Assembly (NCBI RefSeq): GCF_017638545.1
Contig: NZ_CP072110.1
Span: 1,054,001 to 1,118,000 of the forward strand
DNA length: 64,000 nucleotides
Reading direction: 5' to 3'
DNA from: Psychrosphaera ytuae
GTDB taxonomy: Bacteria > Pseudomonadota > Gammaproteobacteria > Enterobacterales > Alteromonadaceae
Positions 7,993-15,536 of the stretch are shown here, piece by piece. A program made the position numbers and the translations under genes. Numbering within the stretch: the first letter of the stretch is position 1; each line of letters starts with the position of its first letter. Below the pieces are notes generated by a model. That model was not told the origin of the DNA and ran no database searches. It saw only the letters and a list, made by a program, of their open reading frames with translations.

Positions 7993-8144
7993 GTTCACCT
8001 TCCTAGGGCAATTAATTTTAATATCAGTTTAATAGACCACGGGGATTACTACAAAATTTCATAAATTTAAAATTTTTTATGTAACAACTACAGTACCAAG
8101 ATCTCCGTTAAATACTATACTAACGAAGTTAGAGGAGGTGTAAA
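7993..8144. promoter_or_regulatory. Divergent promoter region of hvfA and the GGDEF-like gene
   Basis: A 152-base AT-rich gap must hold the promoters of hvfA (minus) and the GGDEF-like gene (plus). On the plus strand a TATACT at about 8115 may be a -10 element, and AGAGGAGG is the ribosome site of the GGDEF-like gene. On the minus strand no clear sigma-70 pair is seen. A GTAATCCCCGTGGTC stretch about 50 bases before hvfA could be an ECF-sigma-type element, but this is weak. No sigma-factor gene is in the window. Confidence 0.4.
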
Positions 8145-8651
8145 ATGATCTTCAACCAAATGCATACATCGTTTCGCGATCGTCTCACTGGTTTATACAG
8201 TGAGGATTATTTTGCAGAGGTATTTCAACGTGAATGGCATCGTATGATGCGAGAACGTGACGCCCTGTCAGTAATAATTATTCACCCTCACCTAAATCCT
8301 AATAGGGACGATGACAAATTAGCTTTTCGGTTGATTTCAGAGGCCATCACTAAGAGTACCAAGCGAGCAACAGACCTGGTTTGCCGCTTTCAAGAAAATG
8401 AAATCGCAATTGGTGTATTCAATTTAGATGAGGAAGGTACCGAAACCATCATTACGAGAATACTCAGTGATGTAGAGATTGCGCTAGCAAACCTTCCAAT
8501 GTCGGTAGACCTGTCTATTGGAGCATTAAATATACTTCCATCGCATGATATAAATCCAGAAGAGGTATTTAAGATCACCGAGAAGTTAGCGGACGAAGCA
8601 GAGCTGAAAGGTAAAAACGCATATACGCTCAAATACTTTAAGCTGCATTAA
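8145..8651 (+). CDS. Degenerate GGDEF-domain protein (probably not a cyclase)
   Basis: 168 residues with the layout of a stand-alone GGDEF domain: DRLTGLYSEDYFAEVFQREWHR at the N-terminus (normal D-LTGL-NR region), a middle TDLVCRFQENEIAIGVF and a C-terminal ADEAELKGKNAYTLK. The catalytic GGDEF is replaced by QENEI at residues 83-87, and the metal-binding aspartate of strand 1 is replaced by histidine (IIIHPH), so c-di-GMP synthesis is unlikely; binding or regulation is possible. Strong ribosome site AGGAGGT before ATG 8145. It is divergent from hvfA with 152 bases between, so shared regulation is possible but unproven. Confidence 0.75.
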   Translation: MIFNQMHTSFRDRLTGLYSEDYFAEVFQREWHRMMRERDALSVIIIHPHLNPNRDDDKLAFRLISEAITKSTKRATDLVCRFQENEIAIGVFNLDEEGTETIITRILSDVEIALANLPMSVDLSIGALNILPSHDINPEEVFKITEKLADEAELKGKNAYTLKYFKLH

Positions 8652-8678
8652 TACTTCTTAATCGTGATTGATGCCCAT

Positions 8679-8706
8679 AAAAAAACCGCCAATTCGGCGG
8701 TTTTTT
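8679..8706. terminator. Bidirectional terminator between GGDEF-like gene and TonB operon
   Basis: Perfect stem AAAAAACCGCC / GGCGGTTTTTT with AATTC loop region lies between two convergent genes (stop 8651 on plus, stop 8741 on minus). T runs on both sides serve both strands. Confidence 0.9.
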
Positions 8707-8740
8707 ATGGTAATCGTGTTTTGCTTAAAAACCCAAGGCC

Positions 8741-10003
8741 TTAAAGCTTAACACCATTACGCTCTGCAGCATCTTTGATATAACCAACCCAAGGCTTTGC
8801 AGACTTGGCAGTGTTTTTATCTTCAACTGCTTTGTTAATTGCAACGTAAGCATCTTTGAAGTTACGCATCTGATAGTTCGCATCGGCAATAGAAAGGTAA
8901 ACAACACCTTTCTTAGCGATACCGCCTTTCAATGCAGCTTCGTACGCCTTTACTGCGCCTTTAAAGTCTTCAGCGACTAATAACATGTCACCTTGACGGC
9001 GGAAGTAATCAGGGTCTTTGCTTACTTTAGCGGCTTCACCGTAATACTCTGCAGCTTTTTCAAACTCTTTAGCATTACGGAAACTGCTAGCTAACGCACC
9101 CAAGTTACGCTCATCGCTTTCAACTTCACCTGACTTAATATGCTTTTCAAGAATGGTTGCCGCTTTGTATGGCACACCTTGAGTCGCAAAAAGTTGTGAA
9201 ACTTGCTTGTACTGTCCTGGCTTTTTCAAATAACCATTTTTGTACGCGATGCTCATTGTTGCTAGACCTTTTTCATAGTCTTCTAACAACGCATAGAAGC
9301 TACCTAATTGCGGCCACCACTTCTCATTTTCAGGGAAGTTTCTTAGCAAGTCTTCAGTTGCTTTAGTCGCATTTTTGTAGTCTTTCTTCTCGTAATACGC
9401 TGCCATTACAAGTACGTAGTAGTTCTCAACTTTTTTCTCAGAGAACTTGATAGCATTACGCGCAGCTTTAATAGCCTCGTCGTAGTTACCTAACTCGTAA
9501 TTTGCACTCGACATACGGAAGTAAGTATCAGCGTGCTGGTCTAAGGTGAAGTCTAAATACTTTTTGTAGTATTCAATTGCCTTCGCGTAGCCTTTTTCCT
9601 GCATGTACAAATCGCCGATTAGCTTTAAGACATCACTGTGATCGCGGAACGGAAGTTTGTCTAACTTCTCAGCGCGCACAAGGCTATCTATTGCGTCTTG
9701 AGGCTTTTGTAATGTTGCATACATATTACCGATAAAACGTTGTACATATGCTTTGTCAAAGTCACTGCTAGGCTCAAGCTCTAACAATAATGCTAGTGCC
9801 TCTTCTACCTGGTCAGCTTGGTACAGTTCAAATGCCGCACCAACCTTTTTACCGATACGAGGACCAAGTACTTCACCACCGCGTGCTTTTTTACGCTTTT
9901 CAACTTCTGCTACTTTATCAGCTGGCACCTTCGCGTGAGCGAAAGGTGCTGACATAAGTACCAAAGACGTCAATAAAGCAGATAACAATGTTGATGTTTT
10001 CAT
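8741..10003 (-). CDS. TPR protein of the TonB2-type operon
   Basis: 420 residues with a signal peptide (KTSTLLSALLTSLVLMSAPFAHA) and at least eight tetratricopeptide repeats from residue 50 to the end (for example QDAIDSLVRAEKLDKLPF, AKAIEYYKKYLDFTLDQH, FEKAAEYYGEAAKVS). It is therefore a periplasmic or envelope-exposed repeat protein likely to bind partner proteins. It is the last gene of the operon, two bases after tonB. In Vibrio the same place after tonB2 is taken by a TPR protein reported to support TonB2-dependent uptake. It may connect the TonB complex with the nearby receptors; this is inferred. Confidence 0.88.
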   Translation of the reverse strand: MKTSTLLSALLTSLVLMSAPFAHAKVPADKVAEVEKRKKARGGEVLGPRIGKKVGAAFELYQADQVEEALALLLELEPSSDFDKAYVQRFIGNMYATLQKPQDAIDSLVRAEKLDKLPFRDHSDVLKLIGDLYMQEKGYAKAIEYYKKYLDFTLDQHADTYFRMSSANYELGNYDEAIKAARNAIKFSEKKVENYYVLVMAAYYEKKDYKNATKATEDLLRNFPENEKWWPQLGSFYALLEDYEKGLATMSIAYKNGYLKKPGQYKQVSQLFATQGVPYKAATILEKHIKSGEVESDERNLGALASSFRNAKEFEKAAEYYGEAAKVSKDPDYFRRQGDMLLVAEDFKGAVKAYEAALKGGIAKKGVVYLSIADANYQMRNFKDAYVAINKAVEDKNTAKSAKPWVGYIKDAAERNGVKL

Positions 10004-10005
10004 TT

Positions 10006-10620
10006 TTATGCTCCGTCTAAGTTGAAGTCTAGTTGAACTTGAAGACCAGTTTGACGTACTGGCTTACCATCAACAACTTTTGGCTTGTACTTCCAACGTT
10101 GAAGTGCTTTACGCGCTTCACGGTCGAAAACTCGGCGTGGTTCTGAGTTGATAACTTGTACGTTTTCAACTGCACCAACTTCGTTAATGTCGAAGCTTAG
10201 CTGAACCCAACCTTCAATACCGTCACGGGCTGCTTTCGGCGGGAACTTTGGCTCGATACGTACGATAGGTGTTGCATCACCGTCACGAATCAAAGCACCA
10301 GGACCACTTAAACCGGCATTAGCACCGCCAACGTTTACCGAAGGCATATTAAAGTTTAGCGCACCTGCATCTGCAATCTGAGGCTCTGGCTCAGGCTGCT
10401 GCGGCTTTGGCGGCTGCTTTGGTGGAGGTGGAGGCGGCGGCGGAACACGGTTACGCTGCTGTGCCTTACTCTCCGGCGGTGTAGTATTAATTTCGACTAT
10501 GATGTTTTCGATGTTGTTATTTTGGGACTTACTACCACTGTTAATAAGTTCCGCCATAAATACGAACAAGCCGAATGTGATTACTACACCAACAATGATT
10601 GATGCAATAAATCTCAACAT
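10006..10620 (-). CDS. tonB2: Energy-transducing protein TonB (TonB2-type)
   Basis: 204 residues: one N-terminal membrane helix (FIASIIVGVVITFGLFVFMAELI), a periplasmic proline-rich part (VPPPPPPPPKQPPKPQQPEPEP near residue 60-80) and a C-terminal TonB domain (VRIEPKFPPKAARDGIEGWVQLSFDINEVGAVENVQVINSEP...ALQRWKYKPKVVDGKPV). It moves proton-motive energy from ExbB/ExbD to outer-membrane receptors. It is shorter than E. coli TonB (239 aa), as usual for the TonB2 class. It starts one base after exbD ends. Confidence 0.93.
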   Translation of the reverse strand: MLRFIASIIVGVVITFGLFVFMAELINSGSKSQNNNIENIIVEINTTPPESKAQQRNRVPPPPPPPPKQPPKPQQPEPEPQIADAGALNFNMPSVNVGGANAGLSGPGALIRDGDATPIVRIEPKFPPKAARDGIEGWVQLSFDINEVGAVENVQVINSEPRRVFDREARKALQRWKYKPKVVDGKPVRQTGLQVQLDFNLDGA

Positions 10621-10621
10621 A

Positions 10622-11026
10622 CTACTTTTTCTCCGCTGCGATAGAAATCTTCTCGATACCCGCTGACTTAATCGCGTCCATTACTTTTACAACCACACCG
10701 TGTTTAGCTTCTTTATCCGCTTGGATAATAACTGTATCAGTCGGTTGTTCAGCAATCATACGCTCGATGTTTGCCGCTACTCGCTCAATGTCCACCTGAC
10801 GACGGTCCATGTGAACGTCACCGTTTGGCTTGATTGCGATAAAGATGTTAGCAGATGGCTTGTTAGTCGCGTTTGAAGCTTTTGGCTTCAATACGTCAAT
10901 ACCTGCCTCTTTCACGAATGAAGTCGTAACAATAAAGAAGATAAGCATGATGAATACGATGTCTAGCATCGGAGTCATGTCAATTGCTGCATCTTCGTCA
11001 TCACGAAAACGTTGTTTACGTGCCAT
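10622..11026 (-). CDS. exbD2: Biopolymer transport protein ExbD
   Basis: 134 residues: a short cytoplasmic N-terminus (DDEDAAIDMTPMLDIVFIMLIFFIVTTSFV) with the single membrane helix and its conserved Asp in LDIVFIMLIFF that takes part in proton flow, then a periplasmic domain (IAIKPNGDVHMDRRQVD...VIIQADKEAKHGVVVKVMDAIKSAG). It forms the inner-membrane motor with ExbB. It lies 11 bases after exbB and directly before tonB. Confidence 0.95.
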   Translation of the reverse strand: MARKQRFRDDEDAAIDMTPMLDIVFIMLIFFIVTTSFVKEAGIDVLKPKASNATNKPSANIFIAIKPNGDVHMDRRQVDIERVAANIERMIAEQPTDTVIIQADKEAKHGVVVKVMDAIKSAGIEKISIAAEKK

Positions 11027-11037
11027 AGTTCAATCTC

Positions 11038-11565
11038 CTAATGATGTGGCAAGCTGTCTACTAGCTTTTCTTTTGCCACTTTAACTCTTGTCTCTAACCT
11101 TGAGCTGAAAAAGATTCCAGATAAGGCTGCAACCATGCCCGCCATCGTCGGGATTGTTGCCATTGAAATACCAGATGCCATCAAACGTGGGTTACCAGTA
11201 CCTTGTGTTGCCATTGTATCGAATACAGTGATCATACCCGTTACCGTACCAAGTAGGCCGATAAGGGGACACATAGCAACAAGAGTTTTAATAATTAACA
11301 TTCTTGCATTTAAAAGTTCGGATGCTTCGGAAACCCAAGCGTCACGGATTCTATGTGCACTCCAAGATGTAGTGTCAGCTCGAGCGTCCCATTTAGCGAT
11401 GATGTTTTTGCTAATATTTGGGAACTCAGCGGTTAAAAACCACCAACGCTCGATCATTAACGCCCACATTACAAGAAGAGCTGCGGCGACAAAGTAAAGT
11501 ACAAAGCCGCCCGTGCCGATAAAATCCCTGACGGATTCCCATAGGCCCATCAGGTAGATCATCAT
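11038..11565 (-). CDS. exbB2: MotA/TolQ/ExbB proton channel protein, ExbB2
   Basis: 175 residues with membrane helices at 17-37 and in the LIGLLGTVTGMITVFDTMATQGTGNPRLMASGISMATIPTMAGMVAALSGIF region, the ExbB/TolQ signature. As in Vibrio ExbB2 it is shorter than E. coli ExbB (244 aa). The start overlaps the previous gene stop as TAATG, indicating translational coupling with the TtpC-like gene. It is the proton-conducting partner of ExbD. Confidence 0.93.
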   Translation of the reverse strand: MMIYLMGLWESVRDFIGTGGFVLYFVAAALLVMWALMIERWWFLTAEFPNISKNIIAKWDARADTTSWSAHRIRDAWVSEASELLNARMLIIKTLVAMCPLIGLLGTVTGMITVFDTMATQGTGNPRLMASGISMATIPTMAGMVAALSGIFFSSRLETRVKVAKEKLVDSLPHH

Positions 11566-12926
11566 TACGCTTTCTCCTTCTCAGCATGCGCTGCAATGAT
11601 ACCTGCACTTTGCTCGTCAAGGATGTGAATGATTGACTTAGCGCGTGCTGCTACGATGCTATGAGTGAAAATTAGTGGTAGTGCAGCGATGATACCCATT
11701 GCTGTTGTTACCAATGCCATAGAGATTGAACCAGCCATTAGTTTCGGGTCACCTGTACCGAACAATGTGATTTGCTGGAACGTTTCGATCATACCGATAA
11801 CCGTACCTAGTAGACCTAGTAGAGGTGCTACAGCAGCAAGGATCTTGATAGTGTTGATACCGCTCTCAATACGTGGAGTTTCACGTAAGATAGCTTCATC
11901 AAGCTTAAGCTCAAGGTTTTCAACGTCAGTGTCTTTGTTGTCACGGTAAACTGTAAGGATACGACCTAATGCGTTCTTCTCAGAAACGTTTTCAGGGTTC
12001 TTAAGTTGTGCTTTGATCTTAGAGCTTTCAGACATTGTGATTGCAAGGCTGCGTAGCGCTAATAATAGACCGAATGCTAAAACAACTGTGATTACGTAAC
12101 CTGGAGTACCACCTTGGTGATAACGGTCTTCAAGAGTTGCTTTTTGCGTGTTTAGACGAAGGATACCACCACGTGACGGGTCAACGTAGAAAGGAATGAT
12201 TTCGTTACCAGATGCATTTGCTAGTTCTTTAGCAGAAGAACGGTAGTGAGATTCAGCTTCTTTACCTAACGCTTGAACAACTTGAACGTCAGAGTTGTAG
12301 TAAACGTAGTTACCTTTGTCAGTGATAAGGTTGAACGCACCTACACGAGTTAGGTTTTCAACAGTTGAACCACCGCCAGTTGCTGCAACTTCTTTTTGGA
12401 ATTCAACAACTTTTGCTGACTCAGTCATTTCAGTTTGTAAAGCAATCCATAACTCTTCTAATTCACGAGTTGTAGGAAGTTCACGAGCTTCTGCTAGTTC
12501 AGTCAATAGCTCAGCACGACCTGGGTACTGTGCAGAGATGATTGAAGCAGAGATAGAACCCATAGTGTTGCTGGCTGCACGACGTACAACACCAAACATT
12601 TCACCAAGAGTACCTTTAGCGTTTTCTAGCTCTTGAGCGCGAACTGCTAAAGTTTTTTCATTTTGTGCGTATTGCTTTTGAAGACGTTCGCCACGGGCTT
12701 GCTCGTCGGCTAATTCTTTTTTCGCTTTGTTTAAAAGCGCTTGCTTGTCTGCTTTAGCAGATTGGAACTCTTGTTCACGCTTTTTGTTCAACGCGCCTTC
12801 AGAAAGACGGTCTTTCTTAACTTGTTCCAATAACTGGTCAAGTTTGCCTTCAGCGTTAACAGTTGTAGTAAAGCCAACTGAAGCTACCGCAGCGGCTAGT
12901 ACCAATGAATTTAAAATCTTTTTCAT
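11565..12926 (-). CDS. ttpC: TtpC-like MotA/TolQ/ExbB protein with periplasmic N-terminal domain
   Basis: 453 residues. Signal peptide (KKILNSLVLAAAVASVGFTTTVNA), then a long coiled-coil-rich part (about residues 30-120, many Lys/Glu/Gln) and a periplasmic domain to about 280. A membrane helix (YVITVVLAFGLLLAL) and the C-terminal ExbB-type channel region follow (ILAAVAPLLGLLGTVIGMIETFQQITLFGTGDPKLMAGSISMALVTTAMGIIAALPLIF). This matches Vibrio TtpC, which is needed with ExbB2/ExbD2/TonB2 to energise some receptors and may span the periplasm. Good ribosome site GGAG before ATG 12926. It is second in the operon. Confidence 0.9.
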   Translation of the reverse strand: MKKILNSLVLAAAVASVGFTTTVNAEGKLDQLLEQVKKDRLSEGALNKKREQEFQSAKADKQALLNKAKKELADEQARGERLQKQYAQNEKTLAVRAQELENAKGTLGEMFGVVRRAASNTMGSISASIISAQYPGRAELLTELAEARELPTTRELEELWIALQTEMTESAKVVEFQKEVAATGGGSTVENLTRVGAFNLITDKGNYVYYNSDVQVVQALGKEAESHYRSSAKELANASGNEIIPFYVDPSRGGILRLNTQKATLEDRYHQGGTPGYVITVVLAFGLLLALRSLAITMSESSKIKAQLKNPENVSEKNALGRILTVYRDNKDTDVENLELKLDEAILRETPRIESGINTIKILAAVAPLLGLLGTVIGMIETFQQITLFGTGDPKLMAGSISMALVTTAMGIIAALPLIFTHSIVAARAKSIIHILDEQSAGIIAAHAEKEKA

Positions 12927-12932
12927 GTGTAA

Positions 12933-13700
12933 TTACTCCGCAGCGAAAATTGGTAATTTAATTAACTCTAATGGAGCTTGTTTACGCGCCATACGAATAG
13001 TTAATGTGATGTCTTTTAGGTACTCATCACCTAATTTTTCCCAGCTGCGAGTGTTGTTGTTCCACACCCAAGCGTTCTTAAGGTCTTTTGATTGCGCGAT
13101 TAGAGCAATACGACCTACGTGTACGAAGTCAGCAGTGATTTCTTGACCGTCGAAAGTTTCAGTCGCTTCCCACGCTTCCATCGCTGTGCCGTAATCTTTT
13201 TCGATTTCGTACGCTTCTAGAACCTGACGGTACTTTTCTGAAGTACTTACGTTAGGGTTAACCATAAGTTCACGTAATTTTTCTACGCGTGCAGTACGTC
13301 TTTCTAGCTTGATTGGAATGTCAGCTTGAACAAACTGCTCTAGCATGTCGATCATACGGTACATAAGCGGAACAACGTTACGCTTTGTATTTTCGATTTC
13401 TGCAATTTGAGCTTCTAAAGACGCGATTTCAGCGTTTTGAGCAGCTACTAATTTAGCAACATGGTCGTTATAAACTCGATTGATCTCAGTAGTATCAACA
13501 ACATCGCGATACTCTAACGCCATTTCTTGCGTTTGCTCTTGGATTCTGTTGATTTTAGTTTGCGATTTAGCTGCTGCTTTATTAATTGTCGTTTCAGCCG
13601 CTTGCAATTGCTCTAGAGGGTCTGCTGCTAACGCAGAACCGGCAAATGTCACCGCTCCTACAAGAGCAGAAGCCACTAGACTTAGTTTCATCTTTGACAT
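12933..13700 (-). CDS. DUF3450 family periplasmic coiled-coil protein
   Basis: 255 residues from ATG 13700 (a TTG at 13709 would add three residues without a better ribosome site). Signal peptide KLSLVASALVGAVTFAGSALA, then coiled coil with repeated glutamines and glutamates (QTKINRIQEQTQEMALEYR, AQNAEIASLEAQIAEIENTKR) and the family core RMIDMLEQFVQADIPI, REKLRELM-like VEKLRELM and YRQVLEAYEIEKDYG. DUF3450 genes regularly precede ttpC-exbB2-exbD2-tonB2 in Vibrio and relatives. A structural role of the protein in the TonB2 complex is inferred. It is the first gene of the operon. Confidence 0.88.
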   Translation of the reverse strand: MSKMKLSLVASALVGAVTFAGSALAADPLEQLQAAETTINKAAAKSQTKINRIQEQTQEMALEYRDVVDTTEINRVYNDHVAKLVAAQNAEIASLEAQIAEIENTKRNVVPLMYRMIDMLEQFVQADIPIKLERRTARVEKLRELMVNPNVSTSEKYRQVLEAYEIEKDYGTAMEAWEATETFDGQEITADFVHVGRIALIAQSKDLKNAWVWNNNTRSWEKLGDEYLKDITLTIRMARKQAPLELIKLPIFAAE

Positions 13701-13993
13701 AGTTCCCAACCAATGTATGTGTTTAAAATTCTAAAATTGAGTAAATACTCTCTATTCGTGCATATAAATCAACACGAATAATCACCGTCGAGTCTCCCAA
13801 ACATCAAGTCTAATGTCAATGATCAATCAGTTGTCGCGACAACAACCAGTCAACCAACGCGCACATTTTGACCAATTAATGACGTAATAGGATTCAACTC
13901 GTTTAACAATTCATCTAACGCTCGTTATCTGCGAATTACTCGCGCAGATATTTAATCTAAAAATAGGACAAATACGACTTTTTTTTGAAATAT
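13701..13993 (-). promoter_or_regulatory. Upstream region of the TonB2-type operon with two palindromes
   Basis: A perfect 14-base palindrome, GTTGTCGCGACAAC, lies at 13830-13843. A second inverted repeat, TATTCGTG (13753-13760) and CACGAATA (13773-13780), lies nearer the gene and could fold in the leader RNA. A TTGACA on the minus strand at about 13816 may be a -35 box, but its -10 is poor. I saw no convincing Fur box. The palindrome is a possible operator. Confidence 0.45.
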
Positions 13994-15460
13994 TTATGCG
14001 TTAAACAGACTAAATTCTTCGGCCAACGGCATACTTTTATTTATAAAGCTCGTAGATAAAGGCTGACGAACATAGTACAAACTATTCGTCGCGACTTTAG
14101 TCTTGTTCACAGGGCCATTATTAATATCACCTTCAAAGGCCAAGTTGGCACTCGAAAGGACTTGTTCAAGTATTCCTTGCGGCTTTGATACTAATGATTC
14201 GTATTCAATATCAATAAATCTTTCTGAAAGAATAGTTCGCCAATGGTCAATTTGCCCAAAAAAGTCCTCAAAAAAGTGTTTCATTTCAGCAAGGTCATAA
14301 CACCAAGGTATGCCTTTGTTAAAAAAGTGCTTGTAGCAAGACCAAGCAACATCACGTTGCTCTCGGTTAATATGGACAAAAATAGCATTGGGGAATGCAC
14401 ACGCTAAAAGTCCCGCATAGCGATAAAGATCAAGTGACTTATCGACAACAACCGTTGCGTTGCCATAATCAGCTTGTAAGCGATACATATATTCTGCTCT
14501 AAAGTGCTTAATGATCCGTTTTATCACGTCTGGATTTTGGCTGTCTTCCTTCGCATTACACATTTGTCTAAGACCTAAGGGTAATAGACTTTTTTGACAG
14601 TACCTCAGTTCGTCACCACCAACCACAGCATGTTCTTTGTTCGCGTGTTTTAGTATGAGTTGTGATAAAAGTGTTGTTCCAGACCTTGGTAAGCCAAGTA
14701 CAAAGATAGGTGTAGGTTCATCCTCTGTAGCTTGTAATCGATACTTTTGGACAAATTCAAAATCAAATAGACCTTTGATTGATTCTGTCAATTGAAACTC
14801 TTCGCCTATTTCATAGGTTTGGTTGCGTATTTGGTTTTTCCCAACCTCTGCCGCTTGTTGAGCACTTAAAAACGCAGCTTTTATATCTCCACAAAGCTCA
14901 TTCAATCGGCACAGTGCATATAGGTACTGGATCTTTTCAATTGGATTAGTAGGTACTCTATTCTGATACGATTGTTCCAATTTAGCCTTAACGTCAGGTG
15001 CCTGTTCTGCGCTAGTGATAGCTGCGAGTGATAACCATGCTGATGCAGCTTGCGGGCTTAACGATAGGGTTCTTTCTAAATAATCCCTAGCTTTTACAAA
15101 ATCCCCCAATTGACTGTACATAACACCACAAAAATAAGTTAAATTTGGGTTACTAGAGTCTGTTTTCACCCCACTTATTAGAGGCTCAGCAAGGTCAAAG
15201 CGTCCCAATTCGCCGTATACTCCTAGGGTTTGAATTAAGCTGTCTGTGGTGTTGGTTGACTGGTAGTAACGTGTAATGGCTTCTATCGCAATAATATTGT
15301 CACCTAGGGTCATCGCTAACTTAGCTACACTACCCCACAGCTTGCCCAAAAGTGCTTGCTCCGATATCAACTGTTGCGCTTTTTGATGAAACCGCTCTCG
15401 GTTGCCCTGCTCCACTTCTTTTATCAAGCTATTTGCAAGTTGATAATGTTGTTGATCCAT
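13994..15460 (-). CDS. TPR-containing sulfotransferase (receptor-linked copy 1)
   Basis: 488 residues. The N-terminal 230 contain tetratricopeptide-like helices (DFVKARDYLERTLSLSPQAASAWLSLAAI). The C-terminal part is a PAPS-dependent sulfotransferase: 5'-phosphosulfate loop PRSGTT at 258-263 in PIFVLGLPRSGTTLLSQLIL, VVGGDELRYC, the VVVDKSLDLYRYAGLL region and FIDIEYESLVSKPQGIL. No signal peptide, so cytoplasmic. It follows the TonB receptor at 15537 on the same strand, after a terminator. The acceptor is unknown; protein tyrosine or glycan sulfation are both possible. Strong ribosome site AGGAG before ATG 15460. Confidence 0.88.
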   Translation of the reverse strand: MDQQHYQLANSLIKEVEQGNRERFHQKAQQLISEQALLGKLWGSVAKLAMTLGDNIIAIEAITRYYQSTNTTDSLIQTLGVYGELGRFDLAEPLISGVKTDSSNPNLTYFCGVMYSQLGDFVKARDYLERTLSLSPQAASAWLSLAAITSAEQAPDVKAKLEQSYQNRVPTNPIEKIQYLYALCRLNELCGDIKAAFLSAQQAAEVGKNQIRNQTYEIGEEFQLTESIKGLFDFEFVQKYRLQATEDEPTPIFVLGLPRSGTTLLSQLILKHANKEHAVVGGDELRYCQKSLLPLGLRQMCNAKEDSQNPDVIKRIIKHFRAEYMYRLQADYGNATVVVDKSLDLYRYAGLLACAFPNAIFVHINREQRDVAWSCYKHFFNKGIPWCYDLAEMKHFFEDFFGQIDHWRTILSERFIDIEYESLVSKPQGILEQVLSSANLAFEGDINNGPVNKTKVATNSLYYVRQPLSTSFINKSMPLAEEFSLFNA

Positions 15461-15479
15461 AAACTCCTCGTTTCAATAT

Positions 15480-15507
15480 AAAAAGCCAACCCGAAGGTTG
15501 GCTTGTA
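15480..15507 (-). terminator. Terminator between receptor 1 and its sulfotransferase
   Basis: On the minus strand the stem AAGCCAACC / GGTTGGCTT closes a TTCG tetraloop and is followed by TTTTTA. It lies 30 bases after the receptor stop and before the sulfotransferase start, so it should limit read-through and set a lower level of the enzyme than of the receptor. Confidence 0.85.
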
Positions 15508-15536
15508 TCATTATCAGTTTTACTCAGACAATCAAT

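Noticed and set aside
13710..13993. Fur box for the TonB2 operon
   Set aside because: No sequence close to the 19-base GATAATGATAATCATTATC consensus was found.
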